A DNA stretch of 64,000 bases from positions 62,001-126,000 of the forward strand of contig JAFEMH010004900.1 of NCBI GenBank assembly GCA_022495995.1, read 5' to 3'. Below are positions 10,471 through 21,570 of the stretch, in pieces. The translations under genes were made by a program, and so were the position numbers. Each line of letters begins with the position of its first letter. The stretch's first letter is position 1. The notes below the pieces were generated by a model. It was given only the letters and a program-made list of their open reading frames with translations. It made no database searches and was not told the DNA's origin. This stretch comes from Adenophora triphylla var. japonica (Eukaryota > Streptophyta > Magnoliopsida > Asterales > Campanulaceae).

Positions 10471-11290
10471 GTGGTAAAAGAAGATGGGAGCATTCAGAGG
10501 CCGGTGTATTATGTGTCGAAGGCGCTGAGCAAGAATGAAGCGAGATATTTCAATGCTGAGAAGTTGGATTATGCTTTAGTGATTGCTGCGAGAAAGTTGA
10601 GAGCTTATTTTGTGGCGCATACGATTGTGGTCCTGACTGATGCCCCATTGAGGAAAATTTTGCAACAGCCTGATACGGCAGAAAGGTTGTTGAAATGGTC
10701 CATTGAGCTGACTGAGTTTGATATAAGGTATGAATCCCGCCGTGCGATAAAGGCGCAAGCGTTGGCTGATTTTATCGTAGAGACATCTTTCACCAAGTCG
10801 CAAGCTGAGTTGGTTGAAGAGGGATGTAAGAAAAGGGCGACAAAGAGGGTTGTGCCGAGTTTGATTGAAGATAAGGAGAGGCCGCCAGATTGCTGGATTT
10901 TGCATGTCGACGGTTCATCGGCCAAGGATAGAGGAGGAGCAGGAATCACACTGATATCTCCCTAGGAAGAATTCAAGTATGAAAACGCGCTGAGATTTAA
11001 GTTTGCTGTCTCTAATAATCAGGAGGAGTATGAGGCTTTAGTTGAAGGAATTGACCTGGCGAGAGATATTGGGCTGACAAAGATTGTTATTCATTCAGAT
11101 TCCCAGCTGATTGTGAACCAAGTTAAGGGCGAGTATGGGGTTTTGCATCCTGTTTTGGTTAAGTATTGTAATTTGGCGAGAAGCATTTTGAAAATTTTTG
11201 AATTTTGGGACTTGATTCAGATTGATAGGGCTGAAAATTCGCGGGCAGATGCGTTGAGCAGGTCGGCAGGAGGCGACATGCAGGGTTCGG
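10471..11290 (+). pseudogene. T1 RNase H plus second (archaeal-type) RNase H
   Basis: The first half reads as gypsy RNase H (PVYYVSKAL...ALVIAARKLR...TDAPLRKIL). A linker with LADFIVE is then followed by the second RNase H (WILHVDGSSAKDRGGAGI, later NNQEEYEAL, IHSDSQLIVNQV and NSRADALSR). The catalytic pattern D-E-D-D of the second domain is visible. A TAG at 10963-10965 interrupts it. Dual RNase H is characteristic of plant Tat elements, where the second domain probably helps remove RNA primers during plus-strand synthesis. Confidence 0.8.
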
Positions 11291-11379
11291 TTAGTGAGCC
11301 AATGGTGGAGTATGTTGACATGCCGGCAATCAACAGGCCAGTGATCTTGGAAATTGATGAAACTGAAAAGAATTGGGTA

Positions 11380-12348
11380 ACTGAAATGAAAGAATTTTTG
11401 GATAAGGGAGTGTTGCCGCTGGAAGAGGAAAAGGCCAAGCTAATTAAGGTGACCTCGCCAAGATTTACAATCCAAGACGGCATTCTTTATAGAAAGTCTT
11501 TTACAAAGCCGCTTATGAGATGTGTTGAGCCTAGTTTGGTGCAAAAAGTTTTGTTCGAGATTCACGAAGGGGTATGTGGAGGCCATCCCGGGGCAAGAAA
11601 ATTGGCGGACAAAGTTTTGTTTCATGGGTGTTATTAGCCCAGCTTGAGGCGGGATGCAGAAATTTATGTGAAAAAATGCGAGAAATGCCAGAGGCACGGC
11701 AACATTCCGAGGCTGCCAGTAACTGAGCAAACTCCTATTGTGGCGACATGGCCATTTGATATGTGGGGGATTGATTTGATAGGGCCTTTCCCAAAAGTTA
11801 AGGGTGGATGCCAACACGTGGTTGTCGCGGTGGATTATTTTACTAAGTGGACAGAAGCGAAAGCACTGGCGACAATCAGTGAGGACAACATTTTAAATTT
11901 TGTTAAAGAAAACATCTGGTGTAGATATGGGCTGCCAAGGGCGATTGTTTCAGATCATGGGACTCAGTTTGGGAAGAAATTTTCTGCAGAGTGTGCGAGA
12001 TTGAATGTGAAGCATTAGATGTCGACAATATACAGGCCACAGTGCAACGGGCAGGCTGAGGCGGCAAACAAACAAATCATTTCCGCCTGTGCAAGAATTT
12101 GGAAGGAAGGGGTGGAGCTTAGTTGGAGGAATTACCAACGACATTTTGGTGCGTGAGAACAACTGTGAAGGGCTAAACTGTATAAACTGCCTTTGCGCTT
12201 ACTTATGGATCAGAGGCAATGGCGCCGGCCGAGATGGCCTTACCGACTTACAGGGTGACTTATTATGATGAGGCGAGAAATGGGCAAAGGCGTTGTAATG
12301 ACCTTGATTTGACTGACGAGAAGAGGATTTAGGCGAGAATGAGAATGA
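11380..12348 (+). pseudogene. T1 integrase, broken and 3'-truncated
   Basis: The zinc-binding HHCC domain spans about 11560-11700 (HEGVCGGHPGARKL ... CEKCQ) and is interrupted by a TAG at 11635-11637. The catalytic core follows (WGIDLIGPF, then VSDHGTQF, where the usual N is H), with another TAG at 12016-12018. The C-terminal part (SEAMAPAE..LPTYRVTYYDEAR) is recognisable in other frames to about 12330. Sequence identity switches to T2 at 12349, so the end is missing. Confidence 0.75.
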
Positions 12349-12352
12349 TGAG
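12349..12352. other. T1/T2 junction
   Basis: The paralogue T4 matches T2 only from 42739/12349 rightwards, and T1 integrase ends here. The shared bases TGAG suggest an illegitimate join that removed the T1 3' end and the T2 3' LTR together. Confidence 0.6.
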
Positions 12353-13905
12353 AAGTAGCTTCCCGGGAACATCAATTTCATCAGGACTTTGTCGAAATTT
12401 GGGGATTTCATCTGAGGCATCATAGGCAAGTTATTGACAAGCGGTACAATATGCCATGCATTTGGCCCTTGAAAGACTGGAGGATCGACTGGGATTTGCT
12501 CCGGGCTGCATCCTGCTTTTGGGATTCAGAGCGGCACGTCTTTACTCTGTCATATAATGATCTGACACCAACCATGGAGGACTTCAGGGCATTGACAGGC
12601 CTGGGCGAGGCGGAGATTGTAGCATTTCCACGGGACGGATGGGCAGTTGTGGAGCAGTTATCGGGCTTCCTGTGTCTGCCAGCGGATCAGGTGCCATCTA
12701 TGATTCTGGGTAATGGGTCCATAGACTTGACTCGCATGGCTAGGTTACGCCTGTCCAGTCCTGAGCTGTTCGATCTTTCTACGTCTCTGGATATATTTAT
12801 ATTGCTTACCCTGTCAGCCCATTATTTCTGTGGGTATATCGAAGTCTGCCCGGGCACATTACTGGAGATTGTTGGACAACTCAGAGGTGATCGAGGTGTG
12901 GATCTTCGCCAAATCCAGTCTGGACAGAGCGAGATGGATATCGTACCGCTGCTGCTGGCTGAGACATATCATGGTATTGATAGGCTGGCTGGAGGATCTG
13001 ATTTCATGGGTGCAGGCAGCCCCAGTTTATTATCCTTATGGCTTTCTGAGAGGTTGCGCTTGATCATGCCACTACCAGAGGGGCAGACAGCGATGCCTTG
13101 GGTGACAGGGCAACGCAGGATGTTGAGAGATGCAGCTGCTGATAGCTGGCAGATGAGATTGACGTGATACGGGACTGCTGATCTGAGCTTTTGGATTCCG
13201 GCATGGAGGCTACAGACCATGAGGGACATTCAGGATGGGTCGGTGGTAGTCAGGCTGCCAGGGTTGCATGTATCCTCTTTCTGTCTCCCATCATTAGTGA
13301 TCAGACAGTACGGGTACCCGCAGCAGATTGTCAAGACTTTGAGGGAGAGACTGATGACTGATACTGTCCCGATGAGCATGACCGAGCCCCAGACTATGCA
13401 GTTTTTCAGCAGATCTTTTCTGGAGGGTTTTCTGCCTACACGGACACTTCTTCGCCAGACCCGAGGTATCACATTCTTGACCACAGAATATCTGATCTGG
13501 TATGAGGAGCAACGGGGTCCATTGCAGTTCACGATAGAGGCTCGCCGTCGGGAATACCTTGGGGCAGACTATCCGACCAGTCGATCTTTCAGAGATGTGG
13601 AGGCCCAGGGGAACCCAGATGATGTCACTGGTGATGTTGCCGAGGACTATCGGAGGCAAGAGCTTTGGAGAGCTGCTATGAGAGATGATCCCGAGGTGAT
13701 AGCTCGCAGAGAGGCCTTGAGGCAAGAGAGGATTGCTAGGGCAGCTTTGAGAGAGACTGGGCTGATCGATCCGCCGGCTCACACTATACCTGAGCTAGGA
13801 CGAGCTCAAACTGACTTATTCGACATTCCTAGGCCAAAGACCTCCCGGGGACCGAGGAAGAGGAAGAGTAGAGACTCAAGTTCGGGAGCGGGAACGAACT
13901 CCTAG
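12352..13905 (+). CDS. T2 antisense extra gene, DUF7745/plant-mobile-domain-like
   Basis: The frame is open on the plus strand from 12352, with a single internal TGA at 13165-13167, to the stop at 13903-13905: about 518 codons, opposite to T2 pol. The N-terminal half carries WDLLRAASCFWDSERHVF and the YNDLTPTMEDFRALTGL signature, which resembles DUF7745/plant mobile domain proteins found in plant retroelements. The C-terminus is basic (GPRKRKSRDSSSG) and could be a nuclear localisation signal. By comparison with T4 the original start is the ATG equivalent to 42724, so about six codons are lost at the T1 junction. The next in-frame ATG is 12451. Function unknown; extra antisense ORFs between integrase and the 3' LTR are known in Tat-lineage elements. 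It is the best-preserved copy of this gene in the window. Confidence 0.7.
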
Positions 13906-14534
13906 ACGCTTTATTGAGAGATAGGAGACACTTTTATTTGTGTATTTTTCTTTTTTGAGAAAGAGATTATTGTATGGAACATGAGTATCCCCAATTGCTT
14001 ATTGCAGACACAAATAGATGTTAAAATTTTGAAAATTTTATTGTTTTATTCGCAGCAGGTTATATGAGTCGAAAGCAGGCTGTGCTTAAACTCATCAAAA
14101 AGAATATTAACTTGTAATGGATCTTTGAATAGCTTTGGAGTTGTAATCAAAACACATTTTGGCAATTTGAAAGCACCATTTATTTGACAAGATTTGGGAT
14201 TTTGCAGCATTTTAGACCGAACCACAAGTGGTTGCCTACGTTCCCCTTTTACAAAGAGAACTAAGGGGCTCAGGTCTCCGTAGTTCGACTCAATTAACTT
14301 TGGTGTTTAAGAAAGGGGATATAGAAGAGGGACATGGTGCAACCCTGTTTTTTACCTAAACTGCCCATTTTTAGGGTTTTCAGTCCAGTTGGGTATATTC
14401 TTTTAGCACCGGGCGCGTCCGTTATTTTTGCATGGACTGCCATTTGAGAGGTTTTCAGTCTCATCTGGGACAATTTTATCGCGCCTTTTATTCATCATTT
14501 TATTTATTTATTTATACAGATGGGGAAGACTCGA
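13906..14534. promoter_or_regulatory. T2 convergent 3' intergenic region with conserved stem-loop
   Basis: This stretch lies between the ends of two convergent genes (plus extra gene, minus pol). It is almost identical in T4 (44278-44906), and parts remain alike in T5 (54100-54320). It holds the inverted repeat CTACG (14236-14240) / CGTAG (14279-14283) around an inner CCCCTT...AAGGGG stem. A 3' processing or structural RNA role is possible but unproved. Confidence 0.55.
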
Positions 14535-15810
14535 TCAGATATAGTACCGCCGCAGCTTGTCGCCATTGACCGGGTGCAAGAACGGATTGCCATCCAAATC
14601 TGTCAGCTGCATAGCTCTTCCAGAGAAGATTTTCTTTACCAAGAACGGCCCAACCCAGACAGGTGCCCATTTGCCCAATGTACTGCTCTGATTTAATGGC
14701 TTCATCTTGAGGACTAGTTCACCAACCTTGATATCCCGAGGTTTCACCTTCTTGTCGAAAGCACGAGCCATTCTCTTCTGATACGCCCGATTATGCTCCA
14801 TAGCCTTTAATCTGCGCTCATCAAGTAGTGCCAGCTCATTGTATCGACTCTGGAGCCAGTCGATCTCATTGACTTCATTCTCAAGCAATACTCTGAGGGA
14901 TGGAATTTCTAGTTCAATTGGCATAACAGCCTCCATTCCATAAGTTAAGGCGTATGGAGTTGCACCGGTAGCAGTCCGAAGTGAAGTGCGGTAGCCCCAT
15001 AATGCTAGGTGGAGTTTCTCCGGCCAATCCCATCCTCGCTCGGCCATTTTCTTGATAATCCGCTCAAGGTTTTTGTTGGCATCCTCTACAGCACCGTTTG
15101 TCTGCGGTCTATACGGCAATGATTTATGGCGCTTAACCCTGTACTCTGTGAGCAGTCGATCGGTATCTCCTTCAAAATGGGATCCGTTATCAGAGATGAT
15201 CTCGTTCGAGACTCCATAACGGCAAAAGATTTGTTCTTTTACGAAGCGATCAACTTTCTTGGCCGTAAGTACTTTGTAAGACGCAGCTTCAACCCATTTT
15301 GTGAAGTAATCTACTGCTACTAAAACAAATGAATGTCTGTTGCTTCCGGATGGAGTTATCTTCCCGATGACATCAATTCCCCAAGTTGCAAAGGGCCAAG
15401 GAGTCGTCATGCAATACAGATCATGAGGAAGGATATGGTTCAAGTTGGAGAAATGCTGACATTTGTCACAAGTCCGCACAAATTGGATGCAATCCATCTC
15501 CGTTGTGATCCAGAAGTAGCCTAATCTGATGATGCTGTGCATTAAGGAGCGAGCATTCATGTGCGGTCCGCAGGCACCGTTGTGAACGTCTTCCATCACC
15601 CTTTGAGCTTTCTCTTTACTGATGTAGAGCAGGAGTGGGCAACCTTCCCTTTTCTTCCATAACTCATCACCGAGTATGACTTACTGTGCCGATAGTCTTT
15701 TCAGAGCTTGCAGAATCTTGGCTCGAATACCTATTTGGTCACCCTCTTCATCAATAGGGAAGGATGCTTCACCATGCTTGAGAAACAGGAAGATCTGGCT
15801 GTACCAAGGC
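14535..15810 (-). CDS. T2 integrase
   Basis: The 354-codon frame runs from 15599 to 14535. Upstream codons (15600-15810) continue the polyprotein with one stop. The HHCC zinc domain lies at residues 6-48 (HNGACGPH ... CDKCQ). The catalytic core has D76 (WGIDVIGK), D137 (ISDNGSHF) and E172 (NGAVEDANKN), a D-D-34-E spacing close to the classical D35E. The C-terminal region ends in GNPFLHPVNGDKLRRYYI and is probably the DNA-binding SH3-like part. Integrase inserts the cDNA copy into host DNA. All catalytic residues are present. N1 interrupts the polyprotein just upstream. Confidence 0.9.
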
Positions 15811-16316
15811 TGATGTAAACGCAGCGGAATAGTAACGATAATTAGCCTAAACTAATTAACCTGCAAGGATTAAGGAATCCCAAGATAACAATTCAATGAA
15901 TTCTACAAAGAAGACAAAGAACTTTGATGAACTTGCAATTGCAATTCAAGAGAAAATAATAGTAATCAACGTCAATTACCCAAAACTAAAACTAGAGGGG
16001 AGTATTTATAGCTCATACTCTCCTAAATCCCTAAGAAAACATAAAAAGAAAATATAGAAACTCTCCTAAATCCCTAAGGAAACATAAAAAGGAAATATAG
16101 AAAATCCTAATAGAAAAAGGAAAACAAAATAAAGAAAATCCTAAACCTTCTAGAATTACTCCTAACCTATATGGTAACTAAATAAGACTCAAAAACTAGT
16201 AAATCTTCTCAAAATCTATTCTAAAACTACCTATAATCAACCAATTAAAATTAAATCCGAAAATACAAATGAAATAATAAAAGATACAAAAATAATTAAC
16301 ATCCCCATTTACATCA
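15811..16316 (-). repeat. N1 3' LTR
   Basis: 506 bp, TG...CA ends, identical by eye to 17191-17696. On the minus strand it is preceded by purine-rich GAAGTGGTGGTGAA, the likely polypurine tract. Confidence 0.95.
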
Positions 16317-17158
16317 TTCACCACCACTTCAAAAGAACTCGTCCCCGAGTTCTCATCCGATGTTTGGAAGCTGCCATCCCATTTAAAAAGATACTTCGAA
16401 TAAACTCGATTTCTTGGCATCGTAAGATATAGAAAAATATTTTCAAAATCAAATAATATACTTCCATTATCCGTTCCATATTCTTCATCAATTACCTCCA
16501 CTTTCTCTTTTTTTAATCCAGCGCAGTCGCGTAAATAACCGGTTAATCCTCCTCCGGATGCTCTAGCACTAACGCGGACGCCCTCGAGTGTTAGTGCAGG
16601 CACGCTATTAGGCAGATTTTTCGCCAAATCTTCCAAATCATCATTAAAAATCTCCTGAATTACTTCATCCTTTGCACATAGATCCACCTCTTTAATGCCC
16701 AAATTCCCCTCTTCAACATGTTCTTCTTTGACCGTATCAACAATCGCTTCAGCAACAATATCTTCTTGCGCATGAACTTCTTCAATAGACAACTCACCAT
16801 TAAAGACAGGAATATCCGCCCTAATCTTGGGTCGTTGATCTTGAGGAGGCACTGCCCTGGCCTCACCTTCAACATTATCCGAAGTATCCCCGCCTATCGG
16901 ATCATCACGGTGGAGATTTTCCCCGCGAGGACTAGCCCGATTTCGTGGGTTGACATCACCACCACCACCTACACGCAATCCGACCAAAGCTGCCATGAGT
17001 TCCGTATGCTGTCGATCTTGGGCTGCTCTGTGCTCTCTAGCCTCTTGATACAAACGGTCCATACGTTCCCTAGTTGCTTGATCCTGACGCTCCATACGCT
17101 CCAAGATTGCGGTAATAATGGTTAGGTTGTCTCCGTTGTCTCCACCGGAATTGGCCAT
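16317..17158 (-). CDS. N1 gag-like protein with internal deletion
   Basis: The start codon ATG is at 17158, 32 bases inside the 5' LTR, right after the primer-binding site. The open frame runs across the whole interior and into the 3' LTR (stop near 16196). Residues 16-65 form a charged, probably coiled region (ERMERQDQATRERMDRLYQ). Residues 110-125 carry PKIRADIPVFNGELSIEE, which in autonomous gypsy gags begins the capsid domain. Here the text jumps straight to acidic sequence, so the capsid core and all of pol are deleted. The tail NSGTSSFEVVVND resembles the very end of chromovirus-type polyproteins. The keeping of one open frame across the junction is notable. Confidence 0.7.
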
Positions 17159-17190
17159 CGTCCAAGGATCTCGCCTTTTCTGATACCAAC

Positions 17191-17696
17191 TGATGTAAAC
17201 GCAGCGGAATAGTAACGATAATTAGCCTAAACTAATTAACCTGCAAGGATTAAGGAATCCCAAGATAACAATTCAATGAATTCTACAAAGAAGACAAAGA
17301 ACTTTGATGAACTTGCAATTGCAATTCAAGAGAAAATAATAGTAATCAACGTCAATTACCCAAAACTAAAACTAGAGGGGAGTATTTATAGCTCATACTC
17401 TCCTAAATCCCTAAGAAAACATAAAAAGAAAATATAGAAACTCTCCTAAATCCCTAAGGAAACATAAAAAGGAAATATAGAAAATCCTAATAGAAAAAGG
17501 AAAACAAAATAAAGAAAATCCTAAACCTTCTAGAATTACTCCTAACCTATATGGTAACTAAATAAGACTCAAAAACTAGTAAATCTTCTCAAAATCTATT
17601 CTAAAACTACCTATAATCAACCAATTAAAATTAAATCCGAAAATACAAATGAAATAATAAAAGATACAAAAATAATTAACATCCCCATTTACATCA
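17191..17696 (-). repeat. N1 5' LTR with TATA box
   Basis: 506 bp. The minus strand carries TATAAATA at 17390-17383, the likely N1 promoter. Identical to the other LTR by eye. Confidence 0.95.
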
Positions 17697-18089
17697 AAGG
17701 CTCATTAATGGTTTCAAGCTCGATTTCACAACAATAGGCCAGATTTTCTCGCCTCCCGACTCTGAATAGCTTGATTGACTTACCCTCCGGTATTTCCACC
17801 AAAGAAGCCAAAGTAGCTAATGCATCAGCGAATCTGTTCTTATCTCGTGGCAGGAACTGAAATGTCACTTCCTTAAACTGACCAACGAGCTCTGCGATAT
17901 AAGAATGGTACTTCTGAAGACAAGGGTCCATCGTCTTCCATCTATTGGCATCTTGGTTTATTATCAACTGAGAATCGCCGAACACTTCTAGCTCATCAAT
18001 ATTCCGCTCGAGGGCAGCCTCAAGACCAGCTATGCAGGCTTCATACTCGGCTGCGTTGTTGGTAACTGAGAAGTTAAGCTTGATGGCGA
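17697..18089 (-). CDS. T2 second RNase H, C-terminal part
   Basis: A minus frame from about 18089 to 17697. It contains NNAAEYEACIAGL near the right edge, then FGDSQLIINQ and DKNRFADALATLASL, the last acidic motifs of the archaeal-type RNase H found in Tat elements. It continues the domain begun at 26130-26483; the 8.0-kb copia separates the halves. The target duplication GGCGA (18085-18089) belongs to that insertion. On the left the frame runs into the N1 insertion site. Confidence 0.85.
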
Positions 18090-19516
18090 TGTTGGTGTAA
18101 TGCCCTAGGCTTTAGTTATGTTTAACTGAAAACCGTTATGTATCGTCTTTACCGTTTATGTTTATTATTTGATTATTATATAGTTTGCATATTTATTGTA
18201 ATAATCTCCGTCCCTAATTATTAAGAGAATAATTAGTATAATTGTCAATGGATAATCATATGATGATTATATGCATAGAGATGCACATTGAAATTATGGG
18301 TACTTGTTAGAGAACAAGTGACTGGACTTGACCCGTATGAGATTTATGTCATGGTCAAATGTCATAATTAAATCTCATATGGTTACTTCATTTAGTCCCT
18401 AGACCTGAGATTATCATGACCTTACATGTGATGAAAAGTTATGTTTGATTTTAGTCAAACGGTATCTTAACACGATATCTATAAAGGCTATCTTTGGCAT
18501 GATCGGATTCATGATGGGAAGGATGATAAGTCAAGATGGAATTTGTCCCTCGAAAGAGAGATGTTTTGCTTGGGCCCCTCGATGAGTGATAATGATGAAA
18601 GCGTGTGGCCACACCCCAATATGATTGGACTATCATTATACTCAAGATCGAGAAAGCATTGAACAAATACAAGTTGACGTGGACCATGACTTGTGTTCAA
18701 TATAACATCGTGAGACAAAGGGAAAAATGGAAGTGTACTATTGGAAACGTGAACTCTTACGTTGTGTTATTTGGGTAGACATAATGGCTTGCTAGAGTCC
18801 GCTTATGTCTTATGAGGGTCGATATGATCGGACTCATTGCCAACATAATACAATCCTATTGGGTCACACCTGAAATAGAATGAGTTGGTTGAACCAAGGG
18901 AAGAATGATTGAGAGTTTACGTATTTGGCAACTTATGTCACGCGACATAACTAGCCAGCAGCTAGTTATGTCACGCGACATAACTAGCCACCGGCTACTT
19001 ATGTCACGCGACATAACTAGCCACGCGACGCGTTTTTGACGGCTGTTCTCCTAATTCGATTAGGAAACATATTTACACTAAAGTAGTATAAATATGTGAG
19101 GTCCGTCAACCCTAAGGTAGCCGAAATTTTCAAGGGAAAATCATAACAAAATACTCTCAATATTCTTCCATAAGTTTTAGGAATCTAGCAATTCCCAACC
19201 GAGAATTGTTCTCGACATTCATATTTGTGTGGATTACCAAAAGAGGGTCTTAGTTTTGTTCAAACAAATCAAAGACCTAGAGTTCAAATACGAAGATCCA
19301 AAGGAGTTGAAGATTCGAAGATTTGAAGATCAAAAGTTTGTGATTACGAATCACATAATTATCCGTTCGATAGCTCAAGACCAGGAAAGCAATTTAGGTT
19401 GGTAAATTCTATCTCATAGCAATTCAATTTAATCGTATAGAACGAGATCTTAGGGCTTGGGTTTTGTGTTAATTTTATGCTTAATTCCATTGCGCATGGA
19501 CCCATAAAACCCAACG
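18090..19516 (+). repeat. Copia 5' LTR
   Basis: About 1.43 kb. It has a TATA box (TATAAATA, 19087-19094) preceded by three copies of ATGTCACGCGACAT at 18935, 18968 and 19001, exactly 33 bp apart and 74-140 bp upstream of the TATA box. The final A of the usual CCAACA end is changed or missing. Confidence 0.95.
18935..19014 (+). promoter_or_regulatory. Triple 33-bp repeat with TGTCACGCGACA core, U3 of copia 5' LTR
   Basis: Three near-palindromic ATGTCACGCGACAT boxes with ACTAGCC between them, upstream of the TATA box. A regular 33-bp spacing is about three helical turns, which fits repeated protein binding on one face of the DNA. The binding factor is unknown. Confidence 0.6.
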
Positions 19517-19517
19517 G

Positions 19518-19530
19518 TGGTATCGAGCCC
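19518..19530 (+). other. Copia primer-binding site
   Basis: TGGTATCGAGCCC, near-complement of the initiator tRNA-Met 3' end (TGGTATCAGAGCC in functional elements). One base has been lost. Confidence 0.8.
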
Positions 19531-21570
19531 CGTTCGTATGGTTAAGTTTGAATTAACATGCTAGAATTAAGATATAAATTGTTTATATGTTCTTTGCATG
19601 TTTTTGTATGCGATAGAATTTTGATTGTTTATGTGAAACAATGTGAAAATCGTTTTCGAATTATGTTGAATTAAATGTAAAAGGGTTGTTTTATATGATT
19701 TAATTGCATGTAATACGAATTGATTGAAATGCGGAAATCCTGTGACTGGCTACCTATGTCGTGCGACATAGTAGGCCACGAGGAGAAATACAGTAATCGG
19801 CCGGTTATGTCACGCGACATAACTAGCCGGCGGCTAGATTATGTCACGCGACATAATAAGCCAAATACAGACGAGAATCGGTTTGTTTAATTTTTACGCT
19901 AATCTATGATTGTGTTTGCAATCCTGAGATGTTTTATGTCTTAATCTGGATGCTATAAATTTACTGGAAATAAAATTTATAGGACTATGCTAGATTAATT
20001 CATTGTTTATGATGCATGCTTAATTAATTCAAATGTGTTTTATTAATTGTTGCGATGCATGAGTTAATTGTTCTTAAGTGTTAAGAAGATTATTAGATGT
20101 TTAGTTGAAACATTGATTTATAGTTTCCTAATATGTTTAGATTTAGACATTGTAAATTTTGGATTTTATGATTGTTTATGGAAACAAGTCATAATTACGC
20201 GAAATTTTAAAAGGAAACTAATTGTTTATAAAAGGTAGTGATTATGTTGCCAAATCGAGTTGATTTCTAATTGTGCATGACTAGGAGAGTTACGTCTAAG
20301 GAAGAGTTGGTACTTAAGTAGTCCTTGTGGCTCACCTATCTTCACGGGAACTTAAGCGGGTGCATGATTATGACTATCTTTCTTTGATATGCTTATAATC
20401 TACCTTAAAGAACCTTCATTTAACTTTTAAGTTCCTTATGCCAATCCATGATTTAAACACTTGAGACCACTCGAATAGTTTTGGGTGGGCTTGCCATAGC
20501 AAGGTGCTTTGATTCTATTCCGTTTGCGAGCAAGATGAGGAAATGGTGGTTCCTATACGTTTAAAGTGGATGAACTTAATTGGGTTATCAAAATGGTTTT
20601 GGACCCAAGGCATAAGATGAGATTAAAATATGCTTAGACATATGATGTCTTAAATAAATCTCATAAGAGTCATATACGATATGATTGATGTTTTCTACCT
20701 AATTAGTTTAATCTTGAGCGGTGCGCCATAGCGTACTTGAGATTAAATTAAAGTTGGATCTTAGCCCTAAGAGTCATATACGATATGATTGATGTTTTCT
20801 ACCTAATTAGTTTAATCTTGAGCGGTGCGCCATAGCGTACTTGAGATTAAATTAAAGTTGAATCTTAGCCCATTAAATGCATATTATGCTTATTTGCATT
20901 GGAAGGTGTATGATTTAGTGGGAGTATTTGTAAAATACATTATTTGCTCTTAAATGATAAATGTGTTGATATTGATATGTGTTCATATAATTTGTATATT
21001 TTGTTGTAGAAGTAGCATTACATAATGATAATTGCGATTCGTCCTTATGAAGGACAAAGTTCGAAAGGAACAATACATAATGTGTACGTTCTTGGCGAAA
21101 ATCCGTTCCTCTTTTGAACCCATTGCAAATGTTGCAAAGGGAAAATAAGGAAGCAACATTAGAAACATATTGATGATTCTGACAATATTGCTTGCCTTGT
21201 ATTTGCCTCCATGTTTAAAGGCTCTTATGAAGAACCTTGAGCACATGATAACTATTCTTTTGTTCTAGCATACTGCACAAAGGAAATGTTCCAAGTGTAA
21301 GCTAGGCAAAAGATATATGTTGTGGTGAAGGCTCTTAATTCATGAGATGAAAGAAGGAGCAATCCGCAAATTGTGTTAATGATTGACACAAGAAAAGGGT
21401 TCATAAAGGAAGGAAAAGAAGGTAAAGCAAAAGTTGCTAAACCTAGGACAAATGTTGTCATAGCCGAAGAGGCTAAACCCAAAGTGTCTCAAAAGGATGC
21501 TTTTTGCTATCATTGCAATAAGATTGTCATTGGAAGCAAAGTTGCAAGGCTTATTAGGAAGGCCTAAAAG
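19531..21570 (+). pseudogene. Copia leader and gag remnant
   Basis: The leader contains three more ATGTC(A/G)(C/T)GCGACAT boxes at 19756, 19807 and 19841. A 104-bp tandem duplication lies at 20665-20768 and 20769-20872. Only the C-terminal end of gag is recognisable: the frame 21373-21567 is lysine-rich and carries CYHCNK, the start of a CCHC knuckle whose second half is lost. The rest of gag is unreadable because of stops in all frames. Confidence 0.6.
20665..20872 (+). repeat. 104-bp tandem duplication in copia interior
   Basis: Two adjacent, nearly identical copies beginning AAGAGTCATATACGATATG. Confidence 0.9.

Larger units (their letters stand above)
6170..12348 (+). mobile_element. T1: Tat-type Ty3/gypsy retrotransposon, 3'-truncated and defective
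   Basis: Domains on the plus strand run in order: gag (7077-8773), CX2HX4HX4C-type knuckle and aspartic protease (8770-9621), reverse transcriptase remnant (9649-10470), RNase H, a second archaeal-type RNase H (10900-11290) and integrase (11380-12348). Protease-RT-RH-integrase is the gypsy order, and the second RNase H places it in the Tat/Ogre lineage. The frame is broken by several stops and shifts, and the RT lacks its first catalytic part. The element stops abruptly inside the integrase C-terminal region at about 12348, where T2 sequence begins, so no 3' LTR is present. Confidence 0.85.
15811..17696 (-). mobile_element. N1: short LTR retrotransposon with identical LTRs, non-autonomous
   Basis: Two 506-bp LTRs (15811-16316 and 17191-17696) read the same throughout by eye. 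They begin TGATGTAAAC and end TTACATCA. The target duplication AAGGC flanks the element (15806-15810, 17697-17701). On the minus strand the LTR is followed by GTTGGTATCAGAAAAGG (about 17190-17174), a primer-binding site matching initiator tRNA-Met. The 874-bp interior codes for a gag N-terminus fused to a short C-terminal remnant, with no pol. LTR identity implies a very recent insertion, and movement must rely on proteins from another element. Confidence 0.95.

Noticed and set aside
12352..13905. Host gene encoding a plant mobile domain protein
   Set aside because: Near-identical copy in T4 and a diverged copy in T5, each fixed next to Tat pol and LTR sequence, show that it is part of the retroelement.
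15126..15524. Plus-strand ORFs in the T2 integrase region
   Set aside because: Shadows of the integrase frame on the minus strand.
18451..18718. Two minus ORFs repeated exactly at 25065-25332
   Set aside because: They are identical because they lie in the two copia LTRs; no coding evidence.
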